Origin: Verrucomicrobiota bacterium
GTDB taxonomy: Bacteria; Verrucomicrobiota; Verrucomicrobiia; Opitutales; Opitutaceae
Assembly (NCBI GenBank): GCA_014584295.1
Contig: JACTNC010000058.1
Coordinates: 1 to 64,000 of the forward strand
Length of the DNA stretch: 64,000 nucleotides
Direction of reading: 5' to 3'
Part shown: piece by piece, positions 42,973 through 52,523 of the stretch
How positions within the stretch are numbered: position 1 is the first letter of the stretch
Layout: each line of letters starts with the position of its first letter
Made by a program: the position numbers and the translations under genes
The notes under the pieces: generated by a model
Seen by the model: only the letters and a program-made list of their open reading frames with translations
Databases searched by the model: none
Told to the model about the DNA's origin: nothing

Positions 42973-45900
42973 ATGATCCCACTAACGCCTTTTATGGGCC
43001 GATGCCTGCTGTTGCTGGTATCCAGCTGCCCGATGCTGGCCAACGACTCAGCTTGGTGGAATAAGGCTTGGTCCTATCGTCAACACATTGGGATCAATAC
43101 CACCTCAATCAGCGAAGACCTGAATGACTTTCCCGTCTGGGTGCGACTGAGCGACGCCCAATTCGCACGTACCCTTGCCCGCGATTCCGGCCAGGATCTG
43201 CGAGCAATCGGAGCCGACGGCGAATCCTTGGAGATGGAAACGGTTTCCTGGGTGCCCGATGACGTGCGGCTCTATGTCCGCGTTCCGAAAATCAAGGCCG
43301 GGGTACCTGATCAGGGGTTCGACCTCTATTTTGGCAACCCCAACGCTACGGCCATGCGCGCGAAAAGCATTTGGAACAAATCATACTTGGCCGTCCTACA
43401 CTTGGCGGGAGACGCAAAAGACGCCACCGGTGGAAAGCCGGTGATAGTCAAGCAAGGATTTGTCGTGCAGAACGGATGGACCGACGGATTGGTCATGGAT
43501 CAATCCCATCGTTGGCTCACCTTCGACAACGGCCACCGAGGTTACCTGGAGATAACGCCCAAGTCCGATCGAAGCATCGGACCAGGTTTGACCTTGGTTG
43601 GGCGGTTCCGCCCAACCAAGGCCGAAGCTCTCACTCTTTTCTCCGGTCCCGAATTCGAGGTATTCATCAAGGGTAACCGTCTATTCTTTCGTAGCGGTAC
43701 AGCAGAATTGAGTTTGGATGGCGTCAAGACCGGTCATTGGCAATCCGTCGCCTTCACTCATAATCCGGCTACGGGCATGTGCCTGATGGCATTGGACGGA
43801 AGCCGCTTTGCGGGCACTACCCTCTCCCGAACCGGACTTGCACCCGGTAGAATCCGCATTGGCCGCGGAATCTCCGATGAGAAAACGACCCAGTACGCTG
43901 GAGATCTCGAGGAATTCCGGCTGTTGGGGGTCGCGAGTTCGGACGCCTGGATCAAGGCAACAACCTTGAATCTCAGCGAGGGGAATCCTTGGATCGTACC
44001 TGGAACGGTCCGACAAACCGGCAACAAACCAGCACCACCTCCGCCTCCGCAACTTCTCGCCCCGTCGGATGACTCGCGATCATACAAACCCGCTGGCATA
44101 GGACTGCGGTGGTTGCCATCGACCGGCGCCACCGAATATGAAGTGCTGACATTCAAGGACGCGCAGGGAAGGAAACCTCTGAAAATAATCCCGGCCGGCA
44201 CATCTACTGCATTCGACCTGACGGCCGATCAGGCAGGAGCTTCGGACATCTATTGGACAATTGCAGCGAAGTCGCCGCACGGCGAAACCCGCTCCCGAAA
44301 GAATTTTCATCTGACATTCCATCACGGCGATGATCTCCACGCATCGGCACCTCGCCAGGCTATTGCCCCGCAGCTGACAAGAGCGACCAATCTGGAAGTA
44401 AGACTGCAGGGTTATCTCGGCGGCCGGATCGACCGTCTGGCCCAATACATGATCGACTTCACGCAGCAAAGCCCGGGATTGTTGCGTATGCAGCGAGAGC
44501 GGCCCGAGAAGGGGCCGCCCGCGTGGGCTGGCGTCTTCGCCGGACAATACCTGAGTTCGGCGCAGTTGGTCTGGCGGTTGACCCACAACCCCGAGCTCAA
44601 GGCGCATACCAACGCCTATGTGCGCGAACTGATCGCCACCCAGCGCGCCGACGGCTACATGGGGCCGTTTGAAAGCATCGAAGGCTCGCTGGAACTGTGG
44701 AATCACTACGCGACCCTGTGCGGCTTGCTCGATTACTATGAGGACACCGAGAATCAGTCGGCCCTCGAGGCCGCCCGCAAGGTCGCCGATCTTGTGATCA
44801 AGGCTTACGGCCCGGCTGGCAATGTCGTGCCCAAGACTGGCGGTGCCAGCGAATCAATCAGCCACGCGATCGTGCGGCTCTACCGCGCGACCCGCGATCC
44901 GCGCTACCTAGAAATGGCCAACTACCTGATCCATGAGGTTTGGAATGAGCCGGGCGGTGTCGCCCTCTACAAGCTGGGCCAGGGCCATCCCTCAGTCAGT
45001 GACTTTCCGGTGCGCCGCTGGGAAAGCGTCCACAACATGATGGCTCTCTCCGAGATGTACTGGATCACAGGCGACGATTCATACCGGAATGCCTTCGGGC
45101 GTCTGTGGCAGACTCTGCGGCAGACCGAGCGCCATATTACCGGTGGTTTCTCCACCAACGAGGGCCTTCTCGGAACACCGTTCAACAGCGGAACCATCGA
45201 AACCTGTTGCACGGTGGCCTGGTCGCTCCTTTCTACTGACATGCTGCGACTCTCGGGTGACTCGAATGTCGCCGACGAGCTGGAATGGACCGCCCTGAAC
45301 AGCGCCTTGGGTTCCATTCCGTTCGACGGGACCTGTTCAACCTATGCGACCCAACCCGATGGGTATCGCCAATTCTGTACGCTGACGCGGCAAGGACCGC
45401 GCGATGGCATCGCCCTGAGTTGCTGTTCGACGAATGCGGCGCGGGCCTTAGGCAATATTGCCAATTGGGCCATGATGCAAATCAAGGATGGGCTGGTTCT
45501 CAACTTCTACGGACCTTCGATGATCTCGGCGGATCTGCCATCGGGGAATCGGATCGGCTTGAGCCAGGTCACCCAATATCCTGCCCAAGGTGACATCCGG
45601 CTCAATATTTCCGCGCGGAAACCTGAAATGTTCACCCTATTTCTTCGTATCCCAATATGGTCCAAGAATACCCAAGTGATGCTGAATGGCGAAGCCCTTC
45701 CCGAGCCCCAATGTGGAAGCTATCTGCCCATCCGACGCCAGTGGAGCACCGGCGACACGCTCACACTCTCGCTGGACTTCACCCCGCGTTTCCAGACCGG
45801 AGCGGAGGACTATGCCGGGAAAGTCTCCGTCTTCCGGGGGCCGATCCTCTTCTCCAGCGACGCACGCTACGACACCGATCAAGTCGAGCGCCCCGTCCCG

Positions 45901-46071
45901 CTCACCCTCAATGGCCTGAAGATAAAGCCCGTCGAATCATCTGACGACCCGGGCCCCTGGATCTTGGCCCAAATGACCGACAGCAGCGGGAAACAGCTGA
46001 TCGTATGTGATTTTTCCAGCGCCGGCCTGTTTGGCGACAAATACATGTCCTGGTTTGACCTGAAAAAATAA
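42973..46071 (+). CDS. DUF2341 / LamG / FN3-like / GH127-like glycosidase
   Basis: 1032 residues from the ATG at 42973, chosen because GGAG lies 8 bp before it and a signal peptide follows (FMGRCLLLLVSSCPMLA). Modules in order: DUF2341 (about 28-125, WWNKAWSYRQHI...FDLYFGN), a LamG-like jelly roll (about 165-340), a proline-rich link PAPPPPPQ, a fibronectin-III-like domain (about 355-450) and an (alpha/alpha)6 barrel of the GH127/DUF1680 type. The thiol zinc site typical of beta-L-arabinofuranosidases is intact: E743-T-C745-C and C817-C818 (LSCCST). It probably removes arabinofuranose or a related sugar from polysaccharides. Confidence 0.85.
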   Translation: MIPLTPFMGRCLLLLVSSCPMLANDSAWWNKAWSYRQHIGINTTSISEDLNDFPVWVRLSDAQFARTLARDSGQDLRAIGADGESLEMETVSWVPDDVRLYVRVPKIKAGVPDQGFDLYFGNPNATAMRAKSIWNKSYLAVLHLAGDAKDATGGKPVIVKQGFVVQNGWTDGLVMDQSHRWLTFDNGHRGYLEITPKSDRSIGPGLTLVGRFRPTKAEALTLFSGPEFEVFIKGNRLFFRSGTAELSLDGVKTGHWQSVAFTHNPATGMCLMALDGSRFAGTTLSRTGLAPGRIRIGRGISDEKTTQYAGDLEEFRLLGVASSDAWIKATTLNLSEGNPWIVPGTVRQTGNKPAPPPPPQLLAPSDDSRSYKPAGIGLRWLPSTGATEYEVLTFKDAQGRKPLKIIPAGTSTAFDLTADQAGASDIYWTIAAKSPHGETRSRKNFHLTFHHGDDLHASAPRQAIAPQLTRATNLEVRLQGYLGGRIDRLAQYMIDFTQQSPGLLRMQRERPEKGPPAWAGVFAGQYLSSAQLVWRLTHNPELKAHTNAYVRELIATQRADGYMGPFESIEGSLELWNHYATLCGLLDYYEDTENQSALEAARKVADLVIKAYGPAGNVVPKTGGASESISHAIVRLYRATRDPRYLEMANYLIHEVWNEPGGVALYKLGQGHPSVSDFPVRRWESVHNMMALSEMYWITGDDSYRNAFGRLWQTLRQTERHITGGFSTNEGLLGTPFNSGTIETCCTVAWSLLSTDMLRLSGDSNVADELEWTALNSALGSIPFDGTCSTYATQPDGYRQFCTLTRQGPRDGIALSCCSTNAARALGNIANWAMMQIKDGLVLNFYGPSMISADLPSGNRIGLSQVTQYPAQGDIRLNISARKPEMFTLFLRIPIWSKNTQVMLNGEALPEPQCGSYLPIRRQWSTGDTLTLSLDFTPRFQTGAEDYAGKVSVFRGPILFSSDARYDTDQVERPVPLTLNGLKIKPVESSDDPGPWILAQMTDSSGKQLIVCDFSSAGLFGDKYMSWFDLKK

Positions 46072-46377
46072 ACTCCGGAAACAATCGTGATCCGGCTCGC
46101 CGTGAGCCGCAACTCTGCCCTCAGCTATTCGGTTCCTCCGCAAGGACGAACTACCGGTCGATCAAACAGTCATCACACTAGCCTGATTTCTAAAGTAATC
46201 CCATTCCGATGTGAACAAATCGGAATGAAAACGAGATTGTGTCCCTTGAACTGCGGATTATGGGCCATGGCCTTCAGGTTTGTCAGGATAAGAGTGTCAC
46301 TGACATACGGCGGGCTGCGCATCCTTAGACCGAGAGCAAATCTCGGAGCCGAACCAATACTCCGCGAGAGTGAGCCA
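46072..46377. other. Intergenic region between converging glycosidase genes
   Basis: 306 bp. One hairpin stands out: CATTCCGAT-GTGAACAA-ATCGGAATG (46202-46227), 9-bp perfect arms. There is no T-run, so it is a weak candidate for a two-way terminator or an RNA stabilising stem. No gene is seen. Confidence 0.5.
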
Positions 46378-48747
46378 TCATTTCACCTGAAGTCCGGCAA
46401 GCATCGCCTTCGCCTGACCAGGGACACCGATTAGGTAGAAGGCTGATTCACCAAGGCTCAAGTTACCAACCTGAATGGGACGACCCATCATATCCTGACA
46501 TTTCAAACCCGCGGGTTGCGCGACGACAGCCTGGTTGGAGGGATCCCATAGCACAACGATCGCGTGCTCTCCCGTTTCGAAGGCAAACGCAAGGCCGCCA
46601 CCCAAGGCCCGATCCGCCACGAAGCGCGGCGCGGCACCCATCAGTTCCGTGAACACAGCCAAGGCCGGAAAAACCTTGCGCACCGCACCGTCGGCAAACA
46701 GGCAGCTCTCAGTACCGGGCTTGTTAACTGAACCGGTGCAGCCGGAGTGCAGAAAAATTTTCTCCCCGCCGCGGCCGAGAAACAGGGTCGCATAGCGGAT
46801 GATGTAGTCGGCCACTTGCTTCTCACTGAGAAGCTGCGGCTCGGACCACAGACCCGGGATAGGCACAAACGGCCGCCGCGGTAGGTCATCGGTGCCAAAA
46901 TAGGAAAATTCCGTCAGCCACAGCGGCTTGGAACCGCCGTGAGCCGCCATGGTTTCACGCAGCGCGTCCATGGAATGCATGAGCACTTCGGGCAACCGGA
47001 GTTCCCGGCCGGTGCGCAGGCCCGCGCTCGGATAGTCGTGGACGCCTAGGATGTCGCAGAAATCAAGAAGGCCGTTCTTTAACATTTGATGCGCGGAAAC
47101 GTCGCCGGGGAACATGCCGCCACCCAAAATGCGCGCATGGGGATTGGCCGCGCGGATTGCCGGCACAGTGGTGCGCAGCAACGCGAGGTAGTCCTCGAAT
47201 GTATAACTCTTCAGTTCCTTTGTTTTCAGAACCTCCTCGCTCGGCATCGAATAAAGCGTGAACAGTGCCTCGTTCAAGAATTCCCAGACCTGAACGCTAT
47301 TCCGGTAGCGGCTAACCGCGGCGGAAACAAAGCCGTTCAGTTCCTTGGGGTCATTCGGCAGCCACGCCCAACGCGCCCGCAGAAGTAGTTCTTGATCGTC
47401 ACCTTGGCCACCCCCTCCGTGGCGAGGAGAATACCTCCGGATGGTCGCAAGGTCGGCTGCAGACGAGTTCCATTCCGCCGAAGGAAACGGAATCATCGCC
47501 ACGAGATTCAGGCCCCGACTCGTGACCCGGTCAACCTGCGGATCGCTGATCTCCCAGTGGTAGTCGCCGCGAGCGGGCTCAATGTGCTGCCACTTGAGCG
47601 ACCAATCGCGATACCAAGTGATGCCAGCCAGCTTCGCCAGCCCAAGCAACTTGGCCGTGGGATAGGCATGATTGACGCCAAACACAGTCTCGGATCCGGT
47701 CCGGGGCGGAACGATGGCGATGCGCAGCAAATGGGATTCCACGGCTCCGTCGGCGCGGCATTCGGCGACGATGCGGTAAAAGCCACGCCAGGTGGCAGGT
47801 AACGGCACCCACTGTTCGACCGCGGTACCAGCGGGAAGATTGAACTTGATCGGCGCGAGCGCGACCGGCACGTCGGAATAATCGGTCGCCTTGAAAACGA
47901 TCTCGGCCTGCGTGGTCCGGCTGGTGTGGTTGGCGGCCACGACTTTCAACCTGGCCACTTCACCTGCGGTGAAGACACCCGCAAGGGCGGCTGGGACCAC
48001 GCCGATCTCAACCCCCATTCGAGGAGTGAAGGCCGAAGCTTCGGCATTCTGCTCGAGTTGCACGGCATCGACATCGATCGTTGCCGCCACCTCTTCCACC
48101 AAATCCGGACCCGCGAGTACAAATACATAGCGGTATTTTGGCGTGAAGGTATGGATATAGCGCGTCCATTCCTTGCGAAGCGTGACTGGCGTCAGAATTT
48201 CTTCCCTCGCGCCATTCCATCCCTGGCCCGCGTCTTCGTTCCACACGCCGAACGCTCCTCGCAATCCGGCTCGCGAAGCCCGCATGCTGACGGAAATGGT
48301 ATATGGGCGACCAGGCTGGACCTCGATCCAGCCGACATTGGCCGCTAACGGCCGCAGTTCACGCCGGTTCACCGGATAGAAATAATCGAAATTAAACACG
48401 GGTGTATCTTCCGCGCCCAGCGGGATTCGAAGGAAGGCCTGACCGTCGATCGCATCGCCCTTTTCGACCGCGCCGTGCAGCGTGGCGAAATTGCCCCAGT
48501 TCTCGACCAGCGGCGCCCAGGCGTTGTCGTACCCCGCCCCGTGCCCCAGCGACGACCAGCCGGCTACACCGGTTTCGAACGAGCCGTTGGGCACGAGGTT
48601 CCGGCCTCCTAGCGCGGGAACTGTGTCCGTGAAATCCACCCGCGTCTTTGGCTCGGCGGCAGCTGCAGTCAGGCCGAACACCATGCCGAGCAACCATGTC
48701 CGCCCAGGACCGAACGACATGCCAATGTGGGATATCTTGATTTTCAT
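46378..48747 (-). CDS. Secreted modular glycoside hydrolase (clan A), paralogue
   Basis: 789 residues from the ATG at 48747. Signal peptide around GRTWLLGMVFGLTAAAA. One carbohydrate-binding-like jelly roll (NLVPNGSFETGVAGW), a linker domain, and a TIM barrel opening with ETVFGVNHAYPTAKLLGLA. Acid/base E493 in VWEFLNEALF and nucleophile E613 in LWLTEFSYFG. It aligns with the enzyme at 34.0-36.8 kb along its whole length but has only one of the two N-terminal jelly rolls. It is the last gene of the leftward TonB operon. Confidence 0.85.
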   Translation of the reverse strand: MKIKISHIGMSFGPGRTWLLGMVFGLTAAAAEPKTRVDFTDTVPALGGRNLVPNGSFETGVAGWSSLGHGAGYDNAWAPLVENWGNFATLHGAVEKGDAIDGQAFLRIPLGAEDTPVFNFDYFYPVNRRELRPLAANVGWIEVQPGRPYTISVSMRASRAGLRGAFGVWNEDAGQGWNGAREEILTPVTLRKEWTRYIHTFTPKYRYVFVLAGPDLVEEVAATIDVDAVQLEQNAEASAFTPRMGVEIGVVPAALAGVFTAGEVARLKVVAANHTSRTTQAEIVFKATDYSDVPVALAPIKFNLPAGTAVEQWVPLPATWRGFYRIVAECRADGAVESHLLRIAIVPPRTGSETVFGVNHAYPTAKLLGLAKLAGITWYRDWSLKWQHIEPARGDYHWEISDPQVDRVTSRGLNLVAMIPFPSAEWNSSAADLATIRRYSPRHGGGGQGDDQELLLRARWAWLPNDPKELNGFVSAAVSRYRNSVQVWEFLNEALFTLYSMPSEEVLKTKELKSYTFEDYLALLRTTVPAIRAANPHARILGGGMFPGDVSAHQMLKNGLLDFCDILGVHDYPSAGLRTGRELRLPEVLMHSMDALRETMAAHGGSKPLWLTEFSYFGTDDLPRRPFVPIPGLWSEPQLLSEKQVADYIIRYATLFLGRGGEKIFLHSGCTGSVNKPGTESCLFADGAVRKVFPALAVFTELMGAAPRFVADRALGGGLAFAFETGEHAIVVLWDPSNQAVVAQPAGLKCQDMMGRPIQVGNLSLGESAFYLIGVPGQAKAMLAGLQVK

Positions 48748-48793
48748 TAGATGGAAACAGCAGGGCGTTGATTCGAAACAGCCGGAGATCGAT

Positions 48794-49987
48794 TCAGGCG
48801 GCATGGTGGATCGTCAGAGGCCACACCTCTCCGTTTTCTTGTCGGTGAGAAAGTCCCGCATTTGAACAATTTGTGTCCGTGTCACCGCCAGGATATCGTC
48901 GATCTCGCGGCGAGTCAGGCTCGCACGGATATAGCACGGTTCCCGCCGGGCCAGCTCCTCGAGCAAATCGAGAAACCGTTCCCGTTCCGCGATATCCTGG
49001 TGGGCAATGGCAATCACCGCATCCTCCTTCTCCCAGGCGGCCTTCGCGTTGTCGACGGCCCAAGCGCTCTCGATCTCGGTACGGAGATGGTTGGCACGGA
49101 CGTTGTTGCACCGCTGCCGGGAAATCATTGCAGCAATGGTCTGCCGCTAGGAGATAGGAACCGCCGAGTTGCTCTGTCGCGAACAACGCGCGTTTGCTGA
49201 GTGTTCGGGCCGCGCTCCAAGTGAGTCCGTCGTCGCCGCTCTTGAACATTGCGCCCTCGAATACGTTCACCACAATCCCGTCGCCCGCCGAGATGAAACG
49301 ATAGAGGGCGTCGCTGGCCGCGATGGGGACCTCTGCCCAAGTTGCGCCATCGTCCGCGGAACGGAATAAGTGCCCCCCGTCGGAATCCGTGTCACTCACA
49401 AGCAGCGTGCCTAGCGACGTGACCATGAGCCCGTAGGCCGCGGCGCCTCCGACACGGTTGCGGTTGGGGGAAGTCGGCCGGAGCTGGCGCCAAGAGGCGC
49501 CACCATCCGAAGTACCAAACACCTCCGCGTGATCCGTGAGAAGATAGAAGGCCCATAGGCTGCGCGCGGCGAGGCAGTTGATGGCGTTCCGGGTCGGCGC
49601 CGCGATTTCGCTCCAATGGATGCCATAGTCGGTACTGAGAAAAATCCGGTCGTGGCCCGGCTTGCGGGTGGCACAGATAACTGCGCCACTACCGAGGTCG
49701 CAGAGCCCGTCGATGCGACCACCGGCTCCCACGGCCTGAGTTTCCCACGCACCGAATTCTTCCTTTAGCACTGCCCTGGAAGCTTCCACTGTCCAAGAAG
49801 CTGGTGCGTTCGCCGGGAGCGCCGACGCTTGCATTTCCGGCAAGTACCCAGCGGAAAACAGCATCACCAAAATCATCCCGATCGATCTCAGGGTACATTC
49901 GGCAACGGTATTCCACCGAATTCTTACTATTGAATGCACGCTTTCCCCGAAGGGAATGAGATAACAGGGTCGGCAAGAATCCTTCAT
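48794..49987 (-). CDS. BNR/sialidase-like repeat protein, probable 3' frameshift
   Basis: 397 residues as read. The ATG at 49987 leaves a 37-bp gap to the symporter gene and a signal peptide further in (LRSIGMILVMLFSAGYLPEMQA). Asp-box-like repeats are present: FLSTDYGIHWSEI, FGTSDGGASWRQL, FRSADDGATWAEV and FKSGDDGLTWSAA. They predict a beta-propeller as in sialidases and exo-acting surface proteins. After about residue 285 (GGSYLLAADH) the reading turns into low-quality sequence, while the neighbouring frame carries a helical domain; see the overlapping entry. No full sialidase active site was seen. Confidence 0.6.
   Translation of the reverse strand: MKDSCRPCYLIPFGESVHSIVRIRWNTVAECTLRSIGMILVMLFSAGYLPEMQASALPANAPASWTVEASRAVLKEEFGAWETQAVGAGGRIDGLCDLGSGAVICATRKPGHDRIFLSTDYGIHWSEIAAPTRNAINCLAARSLWAFYLLTDHAEVFGTSDGGASWRQLRPTSPNRNRVGGAAAYGLMVTSLGTLLVSDTDSDGGHLFRSADDGATWAEVPIAASDALYRFISAGDGIVVNVFEGAMFKSGDDGLTWSAARTLSKRALFATEQLGGSYLLAADHCCNDFPAAVQQRPCQPSPYRDRERLGRRQREGRLGEGGCGDCHCPPGYRGTGTVSRFARGAGPAGTVLYPCEPDSPRDRRYPGGDTDTNCSNAGLSHRQENGEVWPLTIHHAA
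48814..49150 (-). pseudogene. Out-of-frame helical C-terminal domain
   Basis: In the frame one base off the BNR gene, about 105 residues read as a normal helical domain: TEIESAWAVDNAKAAWEKED, HQDIAERERFLDLLEELARR, EPCYIRASLTRREIDDILAV. The BNR frame over the same bases is Arg/Pro/Gly/Cys-rich nonsense. A related copy lies at 42.3-42.65 kb. Either a frameshift near 49130-49155 has cut this domain from the BNR protein, or it is a separate fragment. Confidence 0.5.
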
Positions 49988-50024
49988 GTTGGGCAGCCAT
50001 CCTGCGAATCCCGATTCACCCAGC

Positions 50025-51620
50025 TCACCAATAGCGCCAGTAGACGAGCACCCACGCCGCGGCATAGAGGCCGAACCACAGCTTCAGCTGCTGATACCAT
50101 GGCCTGACCACCCCTTCATCGTAATGTGCAAGCACGCTAGGCCGCCAGTGGAAGGGTTCCCAACACTCGCGCGGTGGCGGGGCAGTGAGGGCAGATACGA
50201 CGACAACGGAAGCCATGATAACCACCTCGGCGATGAAGGCCTGGTAGAACCAGTGAAGGTTCCAGCCCGCGTAGTGATTGAGGAAAACAACAAGCCCCTG
50301 AATAACAAACCCACCAAGCAAGCCGAAAAGCGCACCCGCATAGTTGGTCCGTCGGTACAGGATGCCCAGGAAGATCACCGAGATAATCGGAGTCGAGAGG
50401 AACGTGACGCTCTGTTGGAAGTAAAGAAAAATGCCGCCGAATTTTTGAATCAATGGAACCGTGAGCCCGGCAAGAACCAGCGTGAGACAGACCGATATCC
50501 GACCGACTCGGATCAATTCCCGATCACTCACACGAGGCCTGAGCGGCTGATAGATGTTCAGCGAAAAAATTGTTGCTGTGGAGTTGGCCAGGGCACTGAC
50601 CGTGGACATCACGGCCGCCAGGAAACCCGCCAGTACGATTCCCCGCAGTCCCCATTCGGGCGCGAAATGCTTGAGCGCAAACGGAAACGTATGATCGGGC
50701 GTGACCAAAGACGGCGCCGCCTTCATGACGTGAATATAGTGCCAGACCACCAAGCCAACGAGGCAGGTGACGAGCGGACGAAGAAACCCAATGAACCCGG
50801 CGAAGACGATGCCCATGAGGCCATCCCAAGTGGAACGCGCCGCGAGTACACGCTGGATCATCACCTGGTTGGTAGCTTGGTAGAAGATAAAGAGACCCAT
50901 CGAGCCGGCGAGCAGACCAAGCATGGGGGCGATACCGTCGTCAGCCGGTCGATAGAGGTGAAAACGCTGGGGGACGGCCTGTTCCATCGCCGCCCACCCG
51001 CCCGGAATATGGTGAAGCGAGATGAGGAAAAGCAGTAAGCCGCCTCCGAGAAGCATCGCGCACTGCACTGCGTCGGTATACATCACTGAAATGTATCCCC
51101 CTTTCACCGTATAGGCTGCAACCAAGGCGATTGTCGCCCAGAGGATGAGGCTAAGATTCCAGCCCGTAAGATCCGCCAGCGCCAGCGCGCCGCCATAGAG
51201 GACCGGCGGCATGAAGATGAACACATAGGCGAACAGCATCGTGTAGCTGTAGATGCTGCCGGCCGCCGGACCGAATCGCTTGGTTAGGAATTCGGGCATC
51301 GTCGAGATCCGGTTCTTCAAGTAAATCGGGATGAAGAATACCATGAGCAACGTATAACATGGCAGAGCAAAGATTTCCCAATTGGCAATACTGAGGCCGT
51401 GCGAGAAGGCAGCGCCGGCAGTGCCGACGATCTGCTCGCTCGACACACTCGTGGCGACGAATGCCGCGCCGATTATCCACCATGGCAACCGGCCCTTGGT
51501 CAGAAAGTAATCGTCAGCAGATTGTTTGTGTTGGCGCCCGGCAAAGAGCCCAACCACGACGACAAACAGGATCGAGCTGACGATGATGAGAACATCGAGT
51601 GTGGAGAGTTCAAATTCCAT
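50025..51620 (-). CDS. Sodium/solute symporter (SSS family)
   Basis: 531 residues, about 13-14 membrane helices. SSS signatures: DYFLTKGRLPWWIIGAAFVATSVSSEQIVG near the start (two stretches), TMPEFLTKRFGPAAGS, and AGFLAAVMSTVSALANSTATIFSLNIYQPL near the middle. This SGLT-like group carries sugars or sugar acids with sodium. It sits between the PIG-L deacetylase gene (29 bp) and the BNR gene (37 bp), so it is the likely inner-membrane step for the sugar released by the operon. Confidence 0.93.
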   Translation of the reverse strand: MEFELSTLDVLIIVSSILFVVVVGLFAGRQHKQSADDYFLTKGRLPWWIIGAAFVATSVSSEQIVGTAGAAFSHGLSIANWEIFALPCYTLLMVFFIPIYLKNRISTMPEFLTKRFGPAAGSIYSYTMLFAYVFIFMPPVLYGGALALADLTGWNLSLILWATIALVAAYTVKGGYISVMYTDAVQCAMLLGGGLLLFLISLHHIPGGWAAMEQAVPQRFHLYRPADDGIAPMLGLLAGSMGLFIFYQATNQVMIQRVLAARSTWDGLMGIVFAGFIGFLRPLVTCLVGLVVWHYIHVMKAAPSLVTPDHTFPFALKHFAPEWGLRGIVLAGFLAAVMSTVSALANSTATIFSLNIYQPLRPRVSDRELIRVGRISVCLTLVLAGLTVPLIQKFGGIFLYFQQSVTFLSTPIISVIFLGILYRRTNYAGALFGLLGGFVIQGLVVFLNHYAGWNLHWFYQAFIAEVVIMASVVVVSALTAPPPRECWEPFHWRPSVLAHYDEGVVRPWYQQLKLWFGLYAAAWVLVYWRYW

Positions 51621-51649
51621 CGCGGTCTAGGCTGATCGGAACGTCGGCT

Positions 51650-52357
51650 TCATGGAAGGATGCGATAAGCTTTGACGCGATGGAATGCTTCCTCCCGTCG
51701 AAAGCCTTCGGCGTACTTGCAGCCAGAGTTCAGCCCGCGGAAGCGTGCCATTACCTCAAGCATATCCATAATGTCGGCATCAGAATGCTCCTTCATCGAA
51801 GCAAGCTGGCTGACATGCTTGCGCAGCATAGCGCGTTTGGTCTCGTAGAATTCCGTAATGTCGACGTACTCCTGTGGCTGAAAATTGATCCCGCTGGGGT
51901 GGTCCATGTAGAAGACTTGCGACAGGCCAAATCGGCAGGGCGGGCGCTTCGGTCCAGGAATATTTGGCAGACCCTTCTGATGATAGGCATCGAATACGAG
52001 TTGGCCGACATACCGATGGTCGGGATGATAATCCTCAGGGCTGTGAGTAATAATGACGTCAGGATCGGACTCCCGAAGAATGTCGATCATGAGGTTGCGC
52101 TGAACCTCGTTGGGATAGACACATTCGTCATCAACGCCACCCCAGATCAATTTCGCGCCGATCACTTCGGCACCAGCCTGTGCTTCAGCTTTGCGAGTCG
52201 CGGCAAGATCCGCAGGCTTGGCGTGCAAATCTCCCATGTTGCCACTTGTAAAGCAGGCGTGGAATATCCTGTGCCCCTGACGGGAATATTTGGCAAGTGT
52301 GCCGGCGCAAAATATCTCGATGTCATCGGGGTGGGCAGCGACGGCGAGGATGTTCAT
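51650..52357 (-). CDS. PIG-L family N-deacetylase
   Basis: 235 residues from the ATG at 52357 (MNILAVAAHPDDIEIFCAGTL). Zinc motif A-H-P-D-D (8-12) and the second motif HPDH in SPEDYHPDHRYVGQL are present. PIG-L enzymes remove acetyl groups from GlcNAc-containing molecules (GPI precursor, bacillithiol and mycothiol precursors, chitin oligomers). No signal peptide is seen, so it would act in the cytoplasm after import by the adjacent symporter. It follows the TonB receptor gene by 166 bp. Confidence 0.92.
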   Translation of the reverse strand: MNILAVAAHPDDIEIFCAGTLAKYSRQGHRIFHACFTSGNMGDLHAKPADLAATRKAEAQAGAEVIGAKLIWGGVDDECVYPNEVQRNLMIDILRESDPDVIITHSPEDYHPDHRYVGQLVFDAYHQKGLPNIPGPKRPPCRFGLSQVFYMDHPSGINFQPQEYVDITEFYETKRAMLRKHVSQLASMKEHSDADIMDMLEVMARFRGLNSGCKYAEGFRREEAFHRVKAYRILP

Positions 52358-52523
52358 AAATGAAGGAGAGCAGGACAAAGAAGAAATGAAAGAGGTCGAT
52401 CCAAAGACTTTCCAACTCCAAGCGAGGATCTTGTGACTGCCGCATGAAAGTCTTGCGTAGTTCCACAACGGATTTGCCGGTAGGCGGTGGCGCACTACCG
52501 GCAAACGATGGGAATGTCAGCAA

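Noticed and set aside
49986-51038. 350-residue plus-strand frame opposite the symporter
   Set aside because: Mirror of a membrane protein gene; charged, repetitive composition and no family.
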